A DNA stretch of 64,000 bases from RDYJ01 sp034931405 (GCF_034931405.1 NZ_JAYGHA010000020.1:1-64000), one strand, 5' to 3'; positions 44,632 through 53,921 are shown, numbered from the stretch's first letter. The notes: generated by a model not told the origin, from the sequence alone. Numbers and translations are program-made.

Positions 44632-45412
44632 TAAAAACCGTCATTACACACAAAAATAAGGCTTCAGTCCATTCAACAACTGCGCCATAGGTATCTCCTG
44701 TATGTCCACCGAGTTTATAGTTAAACCAAGCTGCGGTGAGAAGAGCGATCGCACATCCTCCAACCAGCATTCCTATAGATAAAAATAGATTTTGGTGATT
44801 AATGAACCAAACTAAAATACTCAAACTTATCAATAAAAATAGACTTGGTAATAAATCTGTGTAAGAACGAATAGCTTGTTTATGAAATGCGCCTTTACCA
44901 GTAGGTTTAAGATAAGGATATTGACAAATAGCTACTTGTTGTCCCCAACGTCCCCAGCCACAAGCCGCCATTAATAATAAAGAGCGATTTTCTGACATAT
45001 CTACCAAAGCAGCAGTTTTCAGTAGTAAAATAGCTACAGCTGCCATTGCCCCAAAAGCACCCGTGGCACTATCAGCCATTACCTGCAACCTTCTTTGGGG
45101 ATCACCTACTGCTAAACCATCAGCAGTATCCATTGCTCCATCTAAATGCAGTCCTCCTGTTATCCCTACCCAAAATATCACTACCAAAGCACTACGAGTT
45201 AATAATGGTACGCCTAAGTAATTGATTACTGTATCTAATAGACCTAACATTCCGCCCATCATTAACCCCAAAGCCGGAGCAAAATACGCTACTTTTTGGA
45301 AGTCTAAACCTTTAACATAGGGTAGAGGAATTGCTGTATAGAATATCACTGATGCAATTATGTCTAACAATTGCTGTTTGCATAACTGCCGCAGTTGATG
45401 GAAATTTACCAT
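44627..45412 (-). CDS. cobS: Adenosylcobinamide-GDP ribazoletransferase (cobalamin synthase)
   Basis: 261 residues from ATG 45412. A longer start at 45541 adds 43 residues not seen in the family and is not preferred. Multi-pass membrane protein with the CobS hallmarks GLHLDGAMDTADGLAVG (metal and substrate binding acids), DSATGAFG and LGGHTGDTYGA. It joins adenosylcobinamide-GDP and alpha-ribazole phosphate, the last step of cobalamin (or pseudocobalamin) assembly at the membrane. I see no cobalamin riboswitch in the 190-bp upstream gap and no other cob gene nearby. Confidence 0.93.
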   Translation of the reverse strand: MVNFHQLRQLCKQQLLDIIASVIFYTAIPLPYVKGLDFQKVAYFAPALGLMMGGMLGLLDTVINYLGVPLLTRSALVVIFWVGITGGLHLDGAMDTADGLAVGDPQRRLQVMADSATGAFGAMAAVAILLLKTAALVDMSENRSLLLMAACGWGRWGQQVAICQYPYLKPTGKGAFHKQAIRSYTDLLPSLFLLISLSILVWFINHQNLFLSIGMLVGGCAIALLTAAWFNYKLGGHTGDTYGAVVEWTEALFLCVMTVFR

Positions 45413-45604
45413 AGGGAAAAAGTGGTCATTAGATACAGAATCTAAACTTACCGTAAAAAGTTCAGATGAAATCAGGTAGTTTTCATGGACGATCGCCATA
45501 CAAAGTTGATATTTTGGAAATGTAGGGTTTTGTACAGTCAAAAAGCTAGGCCATTGACTTTTTAGCTGTGTTGTCGCTCACCTTCCCTAAATCGCTATTG
45601 CTTT

Positions 45605-46057
45605 ATGAGTCATCATCTACCCAACACCAGGATACCAGCCCCGTGTATTGTCAACGCTGGCGTAATTGTGAATAAGCTCGATATTCGCCGACTGCTGACT
45701 GATTTAGGTCGAGTCCACTACATCTACACCCAAGACAACAAGCTACTCAGCGAGGGTGATGGGGATGTGATGGAAGTATTTGTCCATTCCCAAAGGTCTA
45801 CATTAGTCGCCAACAATGCCCTGTATCTGAATATATATAGTTTTGACTATCTGGAATTAAAGCATTCGCCCCAGCAGGAAACATACTTTGATTTAATCCA
45901 AGAAGAAATGTGTTTGCGTCTCATTCCCCTATCTACACCTTTGCAAGAAAGATGCGATCGCCATTTTCATGTCGGAGCGATAGAAGCAATGATGGAGCAG
46001 GTGCTATCAGCTAGATGGGATGCAGAAATTGATGATGATTGTTCTGATTGCTTTTAA
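45605..46057 (+). CDS. Conserved cyanobacterial protein of unknown function
   Basis: 150 residues, acidic and with no membrane segment. I recognise no domain. Features: VNAGVIVNKLDIRRLLTDLGRVHYIYTQDNKLLSEGDGDVMEVF near the N-terminus suggests mixed alpha/beta; the C-terminus is acidic with DDDCSDCF. It is divergent from cobS (193 bp apart) and upstream of tgt, separated by repeats. Codon use is like the neighbours and HIP1 is present (45956-45963), so it is probably a native gene. Confidence 0.7.
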   Translation: MSHHLPNTRIPAPCIVNAGVIVNKLDIRRLLTDLGRVHYIYTQDNKLLSEGDGDVMEVFVHSQRSTLVANNALYLNIYSFDYLELKHSPQQETYFDLIQEEMCLRLIPLSTPLQERCDRHFHVGAIEAMMEQVLSARWDAEIDDDCSDCF

Positions 46058-46202
46058 CTCAAAAATAATATACCCACCAGGACTGTAATATATAGCAGGG
46101 TCTCACCCCCCAATTGCTGGTTACTAGGTATTGGGAACTACAACTAATGACCAATGTACGAACGTATCCCTGACGGGACTGAAAGCATTAGCATTCGCTG
46201 TA

Positions 46203-46270
46203 AGGGCGAAGCATTCGGAAAATAAACTAGGGAAAAAACCGATAATTTATCGCCCGAATGCTTCGCCCCT
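46203..46270. repeat. AGGGCGAAGCATTCGG palindrome
   Basis: A 16-bp arm at 46203-46218 pairs with 46254-46270 around a loop with CCGATAATTTATCG. A partial extra copy of the loop and arm continues to about 46310. A closely similar element is at 61384-61450. It fills most of the 46058-46360 gap before tgt. Confidence 0.75.
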
Positions 46271-46360
46271 ACTAGGGGAAAAACCGATAATTTATCGCTT
46301 GAATGCTGATGCTGCCAGTCCCGTTAGGGATACGCCCCTACAACTAATGACTTATGACTA

Positions 46361-47485
46361 ATGTCCAATTTTTCTTTTCAACTTCTAGCTACCTGTAGTC
46401 AGACAAAAGCCAGAGCAGGTGTATTTTCCACCCCCCATGGACTTGTGGAAACTCCCAGATTTATGCCTGTGGGAACACTGGCTAACGTGAAAACTATCAC
46501 CCCTGCTCAACTCAAGGATACAGGGGCGCAAATGGTCTTATCTAATACCTATCATTTGCATCTGCAACCGGGAGAAGCAATTGTCTCTGCTGCTGGGGGA
46601 CTGCACAAGTTCATGGGCTGGCATGGTCCGATGCTCACTGATTCCGGTGGATTCCAGGTTTTCAGTTTAAGCGAAATGCGAAAAATTACAGAAGAAGGTG
46701 TAACTTTTCGCTCACCTCATGATGGACAAATTATTAAATTAACGCCAGAACGCTCTATTGAAATTCAAAATATTTTAGGGGCGGATGTAATTATGGCTTT
46801 TGATGAATGTCCCCCCTATCCCGCTACTCGTCAAGAGGTGGAAGCAGCCACAGAAAGGACTTACCGCTGGTTAGAACGTTGTATAGTGGCACATCAACGC
46901 ACTGATCAAGCATTGTTTCCCATTGTGCAGGGTGGTGTATATTTGGATTTACGCGCCCGTGCTGCGGAGGCTTTAGCTAAGTTAGATATGCCGGGATATG
47001 CTATTGGTGGGGTGAGTGTGGGTGAACCACCAGAATTAATTGCCCCAATTGTGCAAGCTACAGCATCGCTGCTACCACATAATAAGCCGCGTTATTTGAT
47101 GGGTGTGGGTACTTATCGAGAAATGGCGATGGCGATCGCTTCTGGTGTAGATTTATTTGATTGTGTGATTCCTACGAGATGGGCGCGACACGGAACAGCA
47201 ATCGTATCCGGTGAAAGATGGAATTTAAAAAATGCTAAGTTTCGTGAAGATTTTACGCCCTTAGATGAAACTTGCCCTTGTTATGCTTGTGAAAATTTCA
47301 GTCGTGCTTATATTTCTCATTTAGTGCGATCGCAGGAAATATTAGCTTATACATTATTAAGTATTCACAACATCACTGAATTAATTCGCTTTACCCAAAA
47401 GATTAGAGAATCAATTTTGAGCGATCGCTTTGTTACAGACTTTGGCCACTGGCTGAAAGAGGAAGAGGTGACTGGGGACAGGTGA
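46361..47485 (+). CDS. tgt: Queuine tRNA-ribosyltransferase (tRNA-guanine transglycosylase)
   Basis: 374 residues, a standard bacterial Tgt. Catalytic and substrate motifs are LTDSGGFQVFSL, MAFDECPPYP and QGGVYLDLR. The second Asp is in VDLFDCVIPTRWARHG and the Zn site in CPCYACENFSRAYISHL. It exchanges guanine 34 of GUN-anticodon tRNAs for preQ1 in queuosine synthesis. The last residues (GDR) and the TGA are encoded by the first copy of a GACAGGT tandem repeat, so the repeat defines the C-terminus. Confidence 0.96.
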   Translation: MSNFSFQLLATCSQTKARAGVFSTPHGLVETPRFMPVGTLANVKTITPAQLKDTGAQMVLSNTYHLHLQPGEAIVSAAGGLHKFMGWHGPMLTDSGGFQVFSLSEMRKITEEGVTFRSPHDGQIIKLTPERSIEIQNILGADVIMAFDECPPYPATRQEVEAATERTYRWLERCIVAHQRTDQALFPIVQGGVYLDLRARAAEALAKLDMPGYAIGGVSVGEPPELIAPIVQATASLLPHNKPRYLMGVGTYREMAMAIASGVDLFDCVIPTRWARHGTAIVSGERWNLKNAKFREDFTPLDETCPCYACENFSRAYISHLVRSQEILAYTLLSIHNITELIRFTQKIRESILSDRFVTDFGHWLKEEEVTGDR

Positions 47486-47663
47486 CAGGTGACAGGTGAC
47501 AGTTGAGAGAGAAGAGAGAATAGAGAATAGAGAATAGAATAGATTATTTTCCTCTTGCCTCTTGCCTTTTGCCTTTTGCCTTTTGCCTTTTGCCTTTTGC
47601 CTTCTGTTCCCTGTTCCCTGTTCCCTGTTCCCTTCTTTCCCAATTACCAATTACCAATTACCA
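47477..47663. repeat. Cluster of several different heptamer tandem repeats
   Basis: In order: GACAGGT (47477-47497), AGAGAAT (about 47514-47540), TTTTGCC (about 47552-47603), CTGTTCC (about 47603-47632) and AATTACC (47642-47663). All have a period of 7 bp. They fill the gap between tgt and psbK. Confidence 0.85.
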
Positions 47664-47725
47664 AATCATGTTAGTATACATTTCAATTATGAAAGATGTG
47701 TTGGATTAGGTGGATTTAAACAAAC

Positions 47726-47863
47726 ATGGAAGCAGCACTTTTATTAGCAAAACTGCCTGAAGCTTACCAAATATTCGACCCCTTGGTAGATGTTCTCCCA
47801 GTAATTCCTGTTTTCTTCTTGTTGCTTGCTTTCGTTTGGCAAGCAGCCGTTGGTTTCAGGTAA
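47726..47863 (+). CDS. psbK: Photosystem II reaction centre protein K (PsbK)
   Basis: 45 residues starting [10 protein letters not shown]. The mature form (after a short cleaved leader) begins at about [10 protein letters not shown] and has one membrane helix ([20 protein letters not shown]), the PsbK hallmark. It stabilises plastoquinone and CP43 binding in photosystem II. A terminator follows at 47886-47917, so it is monocistronic. Confidence 0.95.
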
Positions 47864-47885
47864 ATTAATTGAGCATCAATTTGGT

Positions 47886-47917
47886 GGACAGGTATTATAC
47901 ACCTGTCCTATTTTTTT
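47886..47917 (+). terminator. Rho-independent terminator of psbK
   Basis: GGACAGGT/ACCTGTCC stem with a 7-nt loop followed by TATTTTTTT, 22 bp after the stop codon. Confidence 0.92.
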
Positions 47918-48051
47918 GATAATTATCTTTTATAAAATTCGTATTTCTTAATATTTTGCAATAAATTATCAAGAATTTAAGTAAAATATTGTAACGAGCT
48001 TAACCAAAAAACAGCCAAAAGGCACGTTTATCACTCAGAGAGGAATCAGTT

Positions 48052-48348
48052 ATGGGAAACATCAAATTTGTCAAAGAGAATAAAGAAGTAGTCGCTGCAA
48101 ATGGTGCCAACCTCCGACTCAAAGCTATGGAAAATGGCATTGATATCTATAAAGCCTGGGGAAAAATGACAAATTGTGGTGGTTCTGGTCAATGCGCTAC
48201 CTGTATTGTTGAAATAGTGGAAGGACTGGAAAACCTCTCACCCCGTACCGATTTTGAAACCCGCAAATTCAAGAACAAGCCAGATAACTATCGTCTTGCT
48301 TGCCAAACCCTAGTTAACGGACCTGTTAGCGTCCTTACCAAACCTTAA
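48052..48348 (+). CDS. [2Fe-2S] ferredoxin
   Basis: 98 residues, beta-grasp ferredoxin fold. Cluster ligands are Cys42, Cys48 and Cys51 (NCGGSGQCATC) and Cys84 (RLACQT). The C-x5-C-x2-C spacing and the C-terminal RLACQTLV match the adrenodoxin-like/bacterial group and not the plant-type photosynthetic PetF (C-x4-C-x2-C). A good ribosome site (GAGAGGA) precedes ATG 48052. It is flanked by psbK and psbM, but its redox partner is unknown. Confidence 0.9.
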   Translation: MGNIKFVKENKEVVAANGANLRLKAMENGIDIYKAWGKMTNCGGSGQCATCIVEIVEGLENLSPRTDFETRKFKNKPDNYRLACQTLVNGPVSVLTKP

Positions 48349-48443
48349 TTGACCAAAACATAAAATTTGGAATAAATCTGTCATTGATGATGCTATTCTA
48401 GAAATGTTGACTGGAAATCAATTTAAAGAGAGGCTATCTTGCT

Positions 48444-48557
48444 ATGCAAGTTAATGACCTGGGCTTTGTAGCAAGCATTCTATTTGTGCTTGTTCCCGCT
48501 GTGTTTTTAATAATGCTTTACATCCAAACTTCCAGCCGTGAAGGTGGAAAAAACTAA
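48444..48557 (+). CDS. psbM: Photosystem II reaction centre protein M (PsbM)
   Basis: 37 residues: MQVNDLGFVASILFVLVPAV... with one membrane helix and a short polar C-terminus (TSSREGGKN). The N-terminal MQVNxLGF is diagnostic. PsbM sits at the photosystem II dimer interface near PsbT. It is 95 bp after the ferredoxin gene on the same strand, so the two may be cotranscribed. A terminator follows. Confidence 0.95.
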   Translation: MQVNDLGFVASILFVLVPAVFLIMLYIQTSSREGGKN

Positions 48558-48577
48558 TCAGCTGTCGATGATAAAAT

Positions 48578-48613
48578 AAAAAACCTCTCCACCATTGGTG
48601 CAGAGGGTTTTTA
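48578..48613. terminator. Bidirectional terminator between psbM and the stress-protein gene
   Basis: Hairpin of AAAAACCTCT..CCACC with GGTGCAGAGGGTTTTT (one bulge and one mismatch), with a T-run on the plus side and A-run on the left, between convergent genes. Confidence 0.8.
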
Positions 48614-48669
48614 TTTATCAACCGCTTTTAATGGGATAGTAATTTATGGCGTGCTGTAATAGTACCTAA

Positions 48670-49521
48670 TTATGAAGCCGTCCGCGACAACAATACTGGA
48701 CAAGTTGCATTAACTCGTACATAATCAGATAAAGAAGCACCGATGAGTCGGTCTAAATCAACAAAACTCTTAGCAATAGATGGACGACGATCTGGAGAAC
48801 CTAGTAATAATAAGTCTACATTCAGTTCTTGGGCTAAACGGCAAATTTCTTCTCCGGGTTTGCCACTACTAGTCACACAACGCACAGGAATAGCTTGTTT
48901 TTCCGCTTCGGCTACAGCATTTCCCAAAACTGAATCTCTTTCTGGCTTGATATCAGTAATTCCTGATAATTTACCGCCCAAGTCTGTATTGACATTAGCC
49001 AAAATTAACTGACCACCGGTGACATTTTTCAGCAAAAATAAACCTAACTTCAAGCAATTTGTTGCTGATTCAGAGTTATCCATTGCCACCATAATGCGCT
49101 TAATTCTTTTGACATAAATGTCATCTTTAACCAGCAACATGGGACGAGCAGACAACTGGAAAACATATTGGCTGACAGAGTTGCCTAAAATTGATTGCAG
49201 CCGCTTTAGTCCTCGTGAACCCATAATAATCAAGTCAGCATCTATTTCGTCAGCTACTTGACAAACTACATCTTTAGGATCACCTTGTCGCAAAATCGAA
49301 GAAACCTGACTAGGATCTAAATCCAAAGATTGAATCGCATTAGCGAGAATCTTACCACCTTCTTCCCACTTATCTGTCATTGCAGCCGCAGTGCTTTGTG
49401 GGGGTACAACGTGCAGAACTGTAACTTTTGCAGATTGGATAGATGGCATTTCTTTCAATGTCTTCATCATTTCTTCTGCGTGTCCCAGTCCAGAGACAGC
49501 CAGCAAAATTTTTTGTATCAT
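48670..49521 (-). CDS. Universal stress protein, two tandem Usp domains
   Basis: 283 residues forming two Usp folds (about 1-135 and 140-283). The first carries an ATP-binding motif G-x2-G-x9-G-(S/T) in GSRGLKRLQSILGNSVSQYV. The second is more diverged (GSPDRRPS...), so only the first may bind ATP. Usp proteins accompany stress and stationary phase; partner unknown. It converges on psbM across a shared terminator. A 485-bp AT-rich gap precedes it. Confidence 0.9.
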   Translation of the reverse strand: MIQKILLAVSGLGHAEEMMKTLKEMPSIQSAKVTVLHVVPPQSTAAAMTDKWEEGGKILANAIQSLDLDPSQVSSILRQGDPKDVVCQVADEIDADLIIMGSRGLKRLQSILGNSVSQYVFQLSARPMLLVKDDIYVKRIKRIMVAMDNSESATNCLKLGLFLLKNVTGGQLILANVNTDLGGKLSGITDIKPERDSVLGNAVAEAEKQAIPVRCVTSSGKPGEEICRLAQELNVDLLLLGSPDRRPSIAKSFVDLDRLIGASLSDYVRVNATCPVLLSRTAS

Positions 49522-50006
49522 CTTCCGTAATTGTTCTTAAGGTTTCTTTGGGTTTCGCTGCTAGTACTGAGCATCAGAATTGATGTTCTCAACTTCGCTC
49601 AAAAACCTAGTCAGCAAATAGGCACAAATGAACTTTATTTTTTAGTTATTTAGTTTTTAGTTATTACAACTAAAGCTCACAAATGAGCAAAAAACTAATA
49701 AAACTTTAAGTTTATTTGCGCTTAGTTACTTAAAATTGCAACTAGGCTTTCAATAAATTAAGCATACTCTTAATTTAGCCTAATAAACTTTACGAAATAT
49801 GATGTTAGTTATTATTTTTCATCTATATTAATCTTTGTTAACAGGACTTCATTAACTTTTAATAAAATTTTTTAAAAAATAAAAATAAATAAATGTTTAT
49901 CTAATCAATACATACTTTGTGTATATAAATTGTATTTGATTTTAGTTAAGTCCTAGATTTTAAATATCTTGTTGGGTTAACGACAACGTAACCCAACCCC
50001 CTAATT
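49522..50006. other. AT-rich intergenic region
   Basis: 485 bp of very AT-rich DNA between two minus-strand genes. It holds the promoter of the stress-protein gene and, at 49970-50000, a GTTGGGTTAACG...CGTAACCCAAC palindrome downstream of the oligopeptidase gene. No gene is supported. Confidence 0.5.
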
Positions 50007-52124
50007 TTATACAGCAGGTAGCAAACCATTATGTTTGAGTAAAGCCGTGGTACTGGGTTCTCGACCCCGGAAGGCTTGAAAAACTGCCATTGGGTGCATA
50101 CTACCACCCATAGCTAAAACAGTATCTCGGTAGCGTCTACCAGTAGCATGAATTGCTTCCTCATCTTCTAACCCAGCTTCTTCAAAGGCAGCAAAAGCAT
50201 CAGCACTCAGAACTTCCGCCCACTTATAGCTATAGTAACCAGCCGCATAACCACCTTCAAAAATGTGACCAAAGGCACATAAGAAACCATCTTCAGGTAG
50301 TGGTGATAAAACGGTAGTAGTTTTGGCAATGCGTTGACGGACATCCACAGGAGTCTCATCACCACCAGGACGATAGCGATAGTGTAGTTCCAAATCGACA
50401 CTGCTGAGATGAATTTGCCGCAACATCGCCGAACCGCTCATGTAATTACGGGCTGCTAACAGCTTTTGATAATAATGCTCTGGTAGAGATGCACCCGTTT
50501 TATAGTGTTTAGCCATACCAAACAAAGTGGTTCGGTCATAACACCAGTTTTCCATGAATTGGCTAGGCAATTCCACAGCATCCCATTCAACATTATTTAT
50601 ACCTGCCGCTCCAGTATAGTCAACTTTGGTGAGCATATGGTGTAAACCATGTCCAAACTCGTGGAACAAAGTTTCTACTTCGTCAAAAGTCATCAAACTG
50701 GGCTTATTATCAACTGGTGGAGTTTGGTTGCAAACCAAATAAGCTACAGGTAAGCGAACACTAGATATGCCCAGTTCTGTAATTTTGCGACGATGAATAC
50801 AAGCATCCATCCAAGCACCACCACGTTTTTCGGCTGGACGACTATAGGGGTCTAGATAAAAGTAGGCGATCGCATTACCATATTTATCCGAGATTTTAAA
50901 ATAGCGGACATCTTCATGCCAAACAGGGGCTTGACCATCTGCTGGTGTCACATTTACACCAAATAGCCGTTTAATTAGTCCAAATAACCCATCTAGCACC
51001 TGGGGAAGAGGAAAATAAGGACGTAATTCCTCCTCAGTAAAAGCAAACTTGACTTCTCTTTGACGTTCAGCCCAAAAGCTGATATCCCAATGCTGCAAAT
51101 TATCTGCTTCTGCGGCTTTTTGGGATTTAGCAAAATCTTTAAGTGCTTCTAAGTCTTTAACAGCCGCATTATAACTAGCTTGGCGTAATTCTTCCAGTAG
51201 CTTTTCAACTGCTGGCACATTCTTGGCCATTTTACTAGCTAAACTGAGTTCGGCAAAATTCTCAAAGCCAATTAATTCGGCAAGTTCCTGGCGTAACTTT
51301 AAAATGCTTTCAATCAAAGGGTTATTATTTAATTCCCCAGAAGAAGCACGAGTAATATAAGCTTTGTATAATTTTTCCCGCAGATCCCGACGGGTACTGT
51401 GTTGCATGAAGGGAAAATAACTAGGAAAATCCAAAGTAATATGCCAAGGTCCATTTTCTGGATTAGCATATTCTTCCCCAGCGATGCGAGCAGCTTGGGC
51501 GGCTAAACTCAGTAAACTCCTGGGTAAACCATTGATTTCGGCTTGAGTTGTTAAAACTAAGCTAAAAGTTTTAGTAGCATCCAGGAGATGATTAGAAAAC
51601 TGAGTAGCCAATTCTGCTAACTGCATTTGAATAACATTAAAACGCTCTCGCGCTTTTCCTTCCAAACCCACACCAGACAGCTTTGCATCTCGAATCGCAG
51701 CTTCCACAATGCGCTGTTGGGCTGGTTCTAAAAATTCCCAACTCTCACTAGTGCGGAGGGCTTTAAAAGCCTTGTAGATAGGTTTGCTTTGTCCCAGGGT
51801 GTTAATAAACTGTACTACTTGTGGCTGAACCTTTTGATAGGCTATACGTAATTCTGGGCTATTTTTAACACCCATTAGATGGTTCAGTATCCCCCAACTC
51901 CAGTACAACCTCTCTGTCAACTTTTCCAGCGGTTCAACTAAACCACTCCAAGTCGGTTGTACATGAGCTTCTAATTGAGCTTCTAATATAACTAGTTGTT
52001 GTTGTAATTCTGATAACAGATGCTTAAAAGCTGGTTCTACTTGCTCCGGTGTAATATCTGCAAATGAAGGTAAACCACAGCCTTGGAGTAGGGGATTTTG
52101 AGAAATAGTAGCAGTTGCACTCAT
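50007..52124 (-). CDS. prlC: M3 family oligopeptidase (oligopeptidase A type)
   Basis: 705 residues, standard length. The zinc motif HEFGH is at 488-492 (LFHEFGHGLHHML) with the third ligand Glu about 25 residues further (NNVEWDAVELPSQ). The substrate-binding loop is the GHIFEGGYAAGYYSYKWAEVL segment. It degrades short peptides, including cleaved signal peptides, in the cytosol. No signal peptide. Family is certain; oligopeptidase A (PrlC) is the closest named member. Confidence 0.94.
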   Translation of the reverse strand: MSATATISQNPLLQGCGLPSFADITPEQVEPAFKHLLSELQQQLVILEAQLEAHVQPTWSGLVEPLEKLTERLYWSWGILNHLMGVKNSPELRIAYQKVQPQVVQFINTLGQSKPIYKAFKALRTSESWEFLEPAQQRIVEAAIRDAKLSGVGLEGKARERFNVIQMQLAELATQFSNHLLDATKTFSLVLTTQAEINGLPRSLLSLAAQAARIAGEEYANPENGPWHITLDFPSYFPFMQHSTRRDLREKLYKAYITRASSGELNNNPLIESILKLRQELAELIGFENFAELSLASKMAKNVPAVEKLLEELRQASYNAAVKDLEALKDFAKSQKAAEADNLQHWDISFWAERQREVKFAFTEEELRPYFPLPQVLDGLFGLIKRLFGVNVTPADGQAPVWHEDVRYFKISDKYGNAIAYFYLDPYSRPAEKRGGAWMDACIHRRKITELGISSVRLPVAYLVCNQTPPVDNKPSLMTFDEVETLFHEFGHGLHHMLTKVDYTGAAGINNVEWDAVELPSQFMENWCYDRTTLFGMAKHYKTGASLPEHYYQKLLAARNYMSGSAMLRQIHLSSVDLELHYRYRPGGDETPVDVRQRIAKTTTVLSPLPEDGFLCAFGHIFEGGYAAGYYSYKWAEVLSADAFAAFEEAGLEDEEAIHATGRRYRDTVLAMGGSMHPMAVFQAFRGREPSTTALLKHNGLLPAV

Positions 52125-52362
52125 GGTTTTATGTTAGTAGCCGATCAATAGGCGAAACAACAATGACTTTTATTTATATAACTAATAATGTAACGTGACT
52201 AAACAATTTAGCCTTGCTAGAATGGCATTCTTATTAGCTGATGGAAATCAGCCAGAAAGCAGAAGCAAAATTTTCGCACTTAAGATATCAGGCACAGATG
52301 GTTTTTTTAATAGTTTTCCAGGGATAATTTACCATGATCAGTGTTTTAGTATTTACAAAGTC

Positions 52363-53148
52363 ATGAAAATTTTGCTTTCTGTTTTGTTTACACCTGTAGT
52401 TGTCTTGCTGACTTCTATGGATGTATTGGCAGCAATTAAAACCAAAACAATCGAATATAAGCAAGGAAATACGATTTTAAAAGGATATCTGGCTTATAAT
52501 GACGCTATCAAAAATAAGCGTCCAGGTGTGTTAGTGGTTCATGAATGGAATGGTTTACAGTCCTATGCGAAACAACGGACTGAACAATTAGCAAAACTAG
52601 GTTATGTTGCTTTTGCTGCTGATATCTATGGTAAGGGCATAAGACCAAAAAACCCAGAAGAATCAGGTAAACAAGCAACTATTTATCGCCAGGATCGCAA
52701 ATTATTAAGGGAACGTGCCAACGCAGGTTTAGAAGTTTTGAAAAAATTTTCCTTGACAGATACTAAACGCATTGCTGCTATTGGTTACTGTTTTGGTGGT
52801 GGTACAGTGTTAGAATTAGCCCGCAGTGGGGCAAATATTGCTGGTGTAGTTAGTTTTCACGGTAACTTGGACACCCCTAACCCCGAAGATGCCAAAAACA
52901 TCAAAGCCAAGGTATTAGTTTTGCATGGTGCTGATGATCCCTTTGTACCACAGCAGCAAGTTCAAGGCTTTGAAAATGAAATGCGCTTGGCTAATGTGGA
53001 CTGGCAATTAATTTCTTATGGTGGGGCAGTTCATGCTTTCAGCAACCCAGTTTATAAAGGCGAAATCAAGGGCGCACTTTATGATCAAAAAGCAGATCAG
53101 CGTTCTTGGCAAGCTATGCGACAATTTTTTGCAGAAATCTTTCGTTAA
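52363..53148 (+). CDS. Exported dienelactone hydrolase family protein
   Basis: 261 residues from ATG 52363; the in-frame GTG at 52195 adds 56 atypical residues and is not preferred. N-terminal signal peptide (ILLSVLFTPVVVLLTSMDVLAA). Alpha/beta hydrolase with a Cys nucleophile in IGYCFGGG, Asp in HGADDPF and His in GAVHAFSNP, the dienelactone hydrolase triad. GVLVVHEWNGL holds the oxyanion region. Native substrates of periplasmic members are mostly unknown. The copy of a palindromic repeat at 53174-53277 follows. Confidence 0.88.
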   Translation: MKILLSVLFTPVVVLLTSMDVLAAIKTKTIEYKQGNTILKGYLAYNDAIKNKRPGVLVVHEWNGLQSYAKQRTEQLAKLGYVAFAADIYGKGIRPKNPEESGKQATIYRQDRKLLRERANAGLEVLKKFSLTDTKRIAAIGYCFGGGTVLELARSGANIAGVVSFHGNLDTPNPEDAKNIKAKVLVLHGADDPFVPQQQVQGFENEMRLANVDWQLISYGGAVHAFSNPVYKGEIKGALYDQKADQRSWQAMRQFFAEIFR

Positions 53149-53173
53149 ATAAAAAAAGTCGGAGACCTTATCA

Positions 53174-53277
53174 TCGTTCATATCTAGATCCCCGACTTCT
53201 AAGATCAATTTATCATTTATGGACACAATAAATAAAAGAAGTCGGGGATCTTATCGCCTTACCTGAATTCTTACCTA
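53174..53277. repeat. Long form of the AGATCCCCGACTTCT palindromic element
   Basis: The 15-bp arms start at 53186 and end at 53251 around a 36-bp AT-rich loop, then a conserved tail (ATCGCCTTACCTGAATTC). A near-identical 104-bp copy is at 56407-56510, with about four mismatches over the central 92 bp by eye. Short forms with a 3-nt loop are at 10776 and 32648. Confidence 0.85.
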
Positions 53278-53302
53278 ACCACAGACAAATTTAAAATTGC
53301 TT

Positions 53303-53680
53303 ATGTCTAACTTGCCACCACTCAACACAGAAACAATTTGGGCGATTATCAACGATACAATTGATGATGCTACCGTTAACCAATTGGTATGGTATCACTT
53401 AGGTTATCGCTATGACCCTACAACTAAAACGTGGGATACAACTCAAGCATCACCAGAATGGCGAGATGAATACCCACAACCAACAAATTTTCTGGAATCT
53501 CGCCCCGCTACTATGAAATTAACTCGCTCTATTCCTCAAGAGAATAAACAACTACTTAAACAAAAGCTGGGTTTTAAAGGTTACAAAATTGGTGAATTTA
53601 GTCCTAGAGAAACTCGACGAGCTACAGCAGCAGGTTGGTTGTTAAGTTATATGGTCATAACTACTGGAAAAATTGAATAA
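53303..53680 (+). CDS. DUF1823 family protein
   Basis: 125 residues from ATG 53303 (TTG 53297 would add two). DUF1823 is a small family mostly of cyanobacteria and plastids; visible landmarks are LNTETIWAIINDTIDDATVNQLVWYHLGYRYDP and TRRATAAGWLLSYM. Function is not known. No signal peptide or membrane helix. Confidence 0.85.
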   Translation: MSNLPPLNTETIWAIINDTIDDATVNQLVWYHLGYRYDPTTKTWDTTQASPEWRDEYPQPTNFLESRPATMKLTRSIPQENKQLLKQKLGFKGYKIGEFSPRETRRATAAGWLLSYMVITTGKIE

Positions 53681-53893
53681 TCGGAAACAGCAGATATGGG
53701 GTAATAATTATTATAGATGATAATTTTTACCAAATATCTGCTTTTTTATAGATTAATAATTTATTAGTTATTGTTTTAATATATTATTAATGGAATGTAT
53801 AGAATTAATAAACAGTAATTAGTGTTTAGTCAAATCTAATCCCATCAAATAATTAAAAACTGGCGTTGCTGAATTGGCGTATGATTTTTGGAG

Positions 53894-53921
53894 GTAGAGA
53901 CGTTCCATGGAACGTCTCTAC
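53894..53921. repeat. Perfect 28-bp palindrome of the TGTAGAGAC family
   Basis: GTAGAGACGTTCCA and its exact reverse complement, with no loop. It lies 213 bp after DUF1823 and 180 bp before the DAHP synthase start. The clearest copy of the family. Confidence 0.85.

Noticed and set aside
45413..45604. Cobalamin riboswitch upstream of cobS
   Set aside because: No B12-box-like sequence or expected length of leader is visible.
46131..46361. A 76-residue frame before tgt
   Set aside because: It is made from the AGGGCGAAGCATTCGG palindrome and its copies, so it is repeat and not gene.
47365..47650. Two minus frames rich in Lys/Arg/Gln overlapping tgt
   Set aside because: They translate heptamer tandem repeats and overlap a certain gene.
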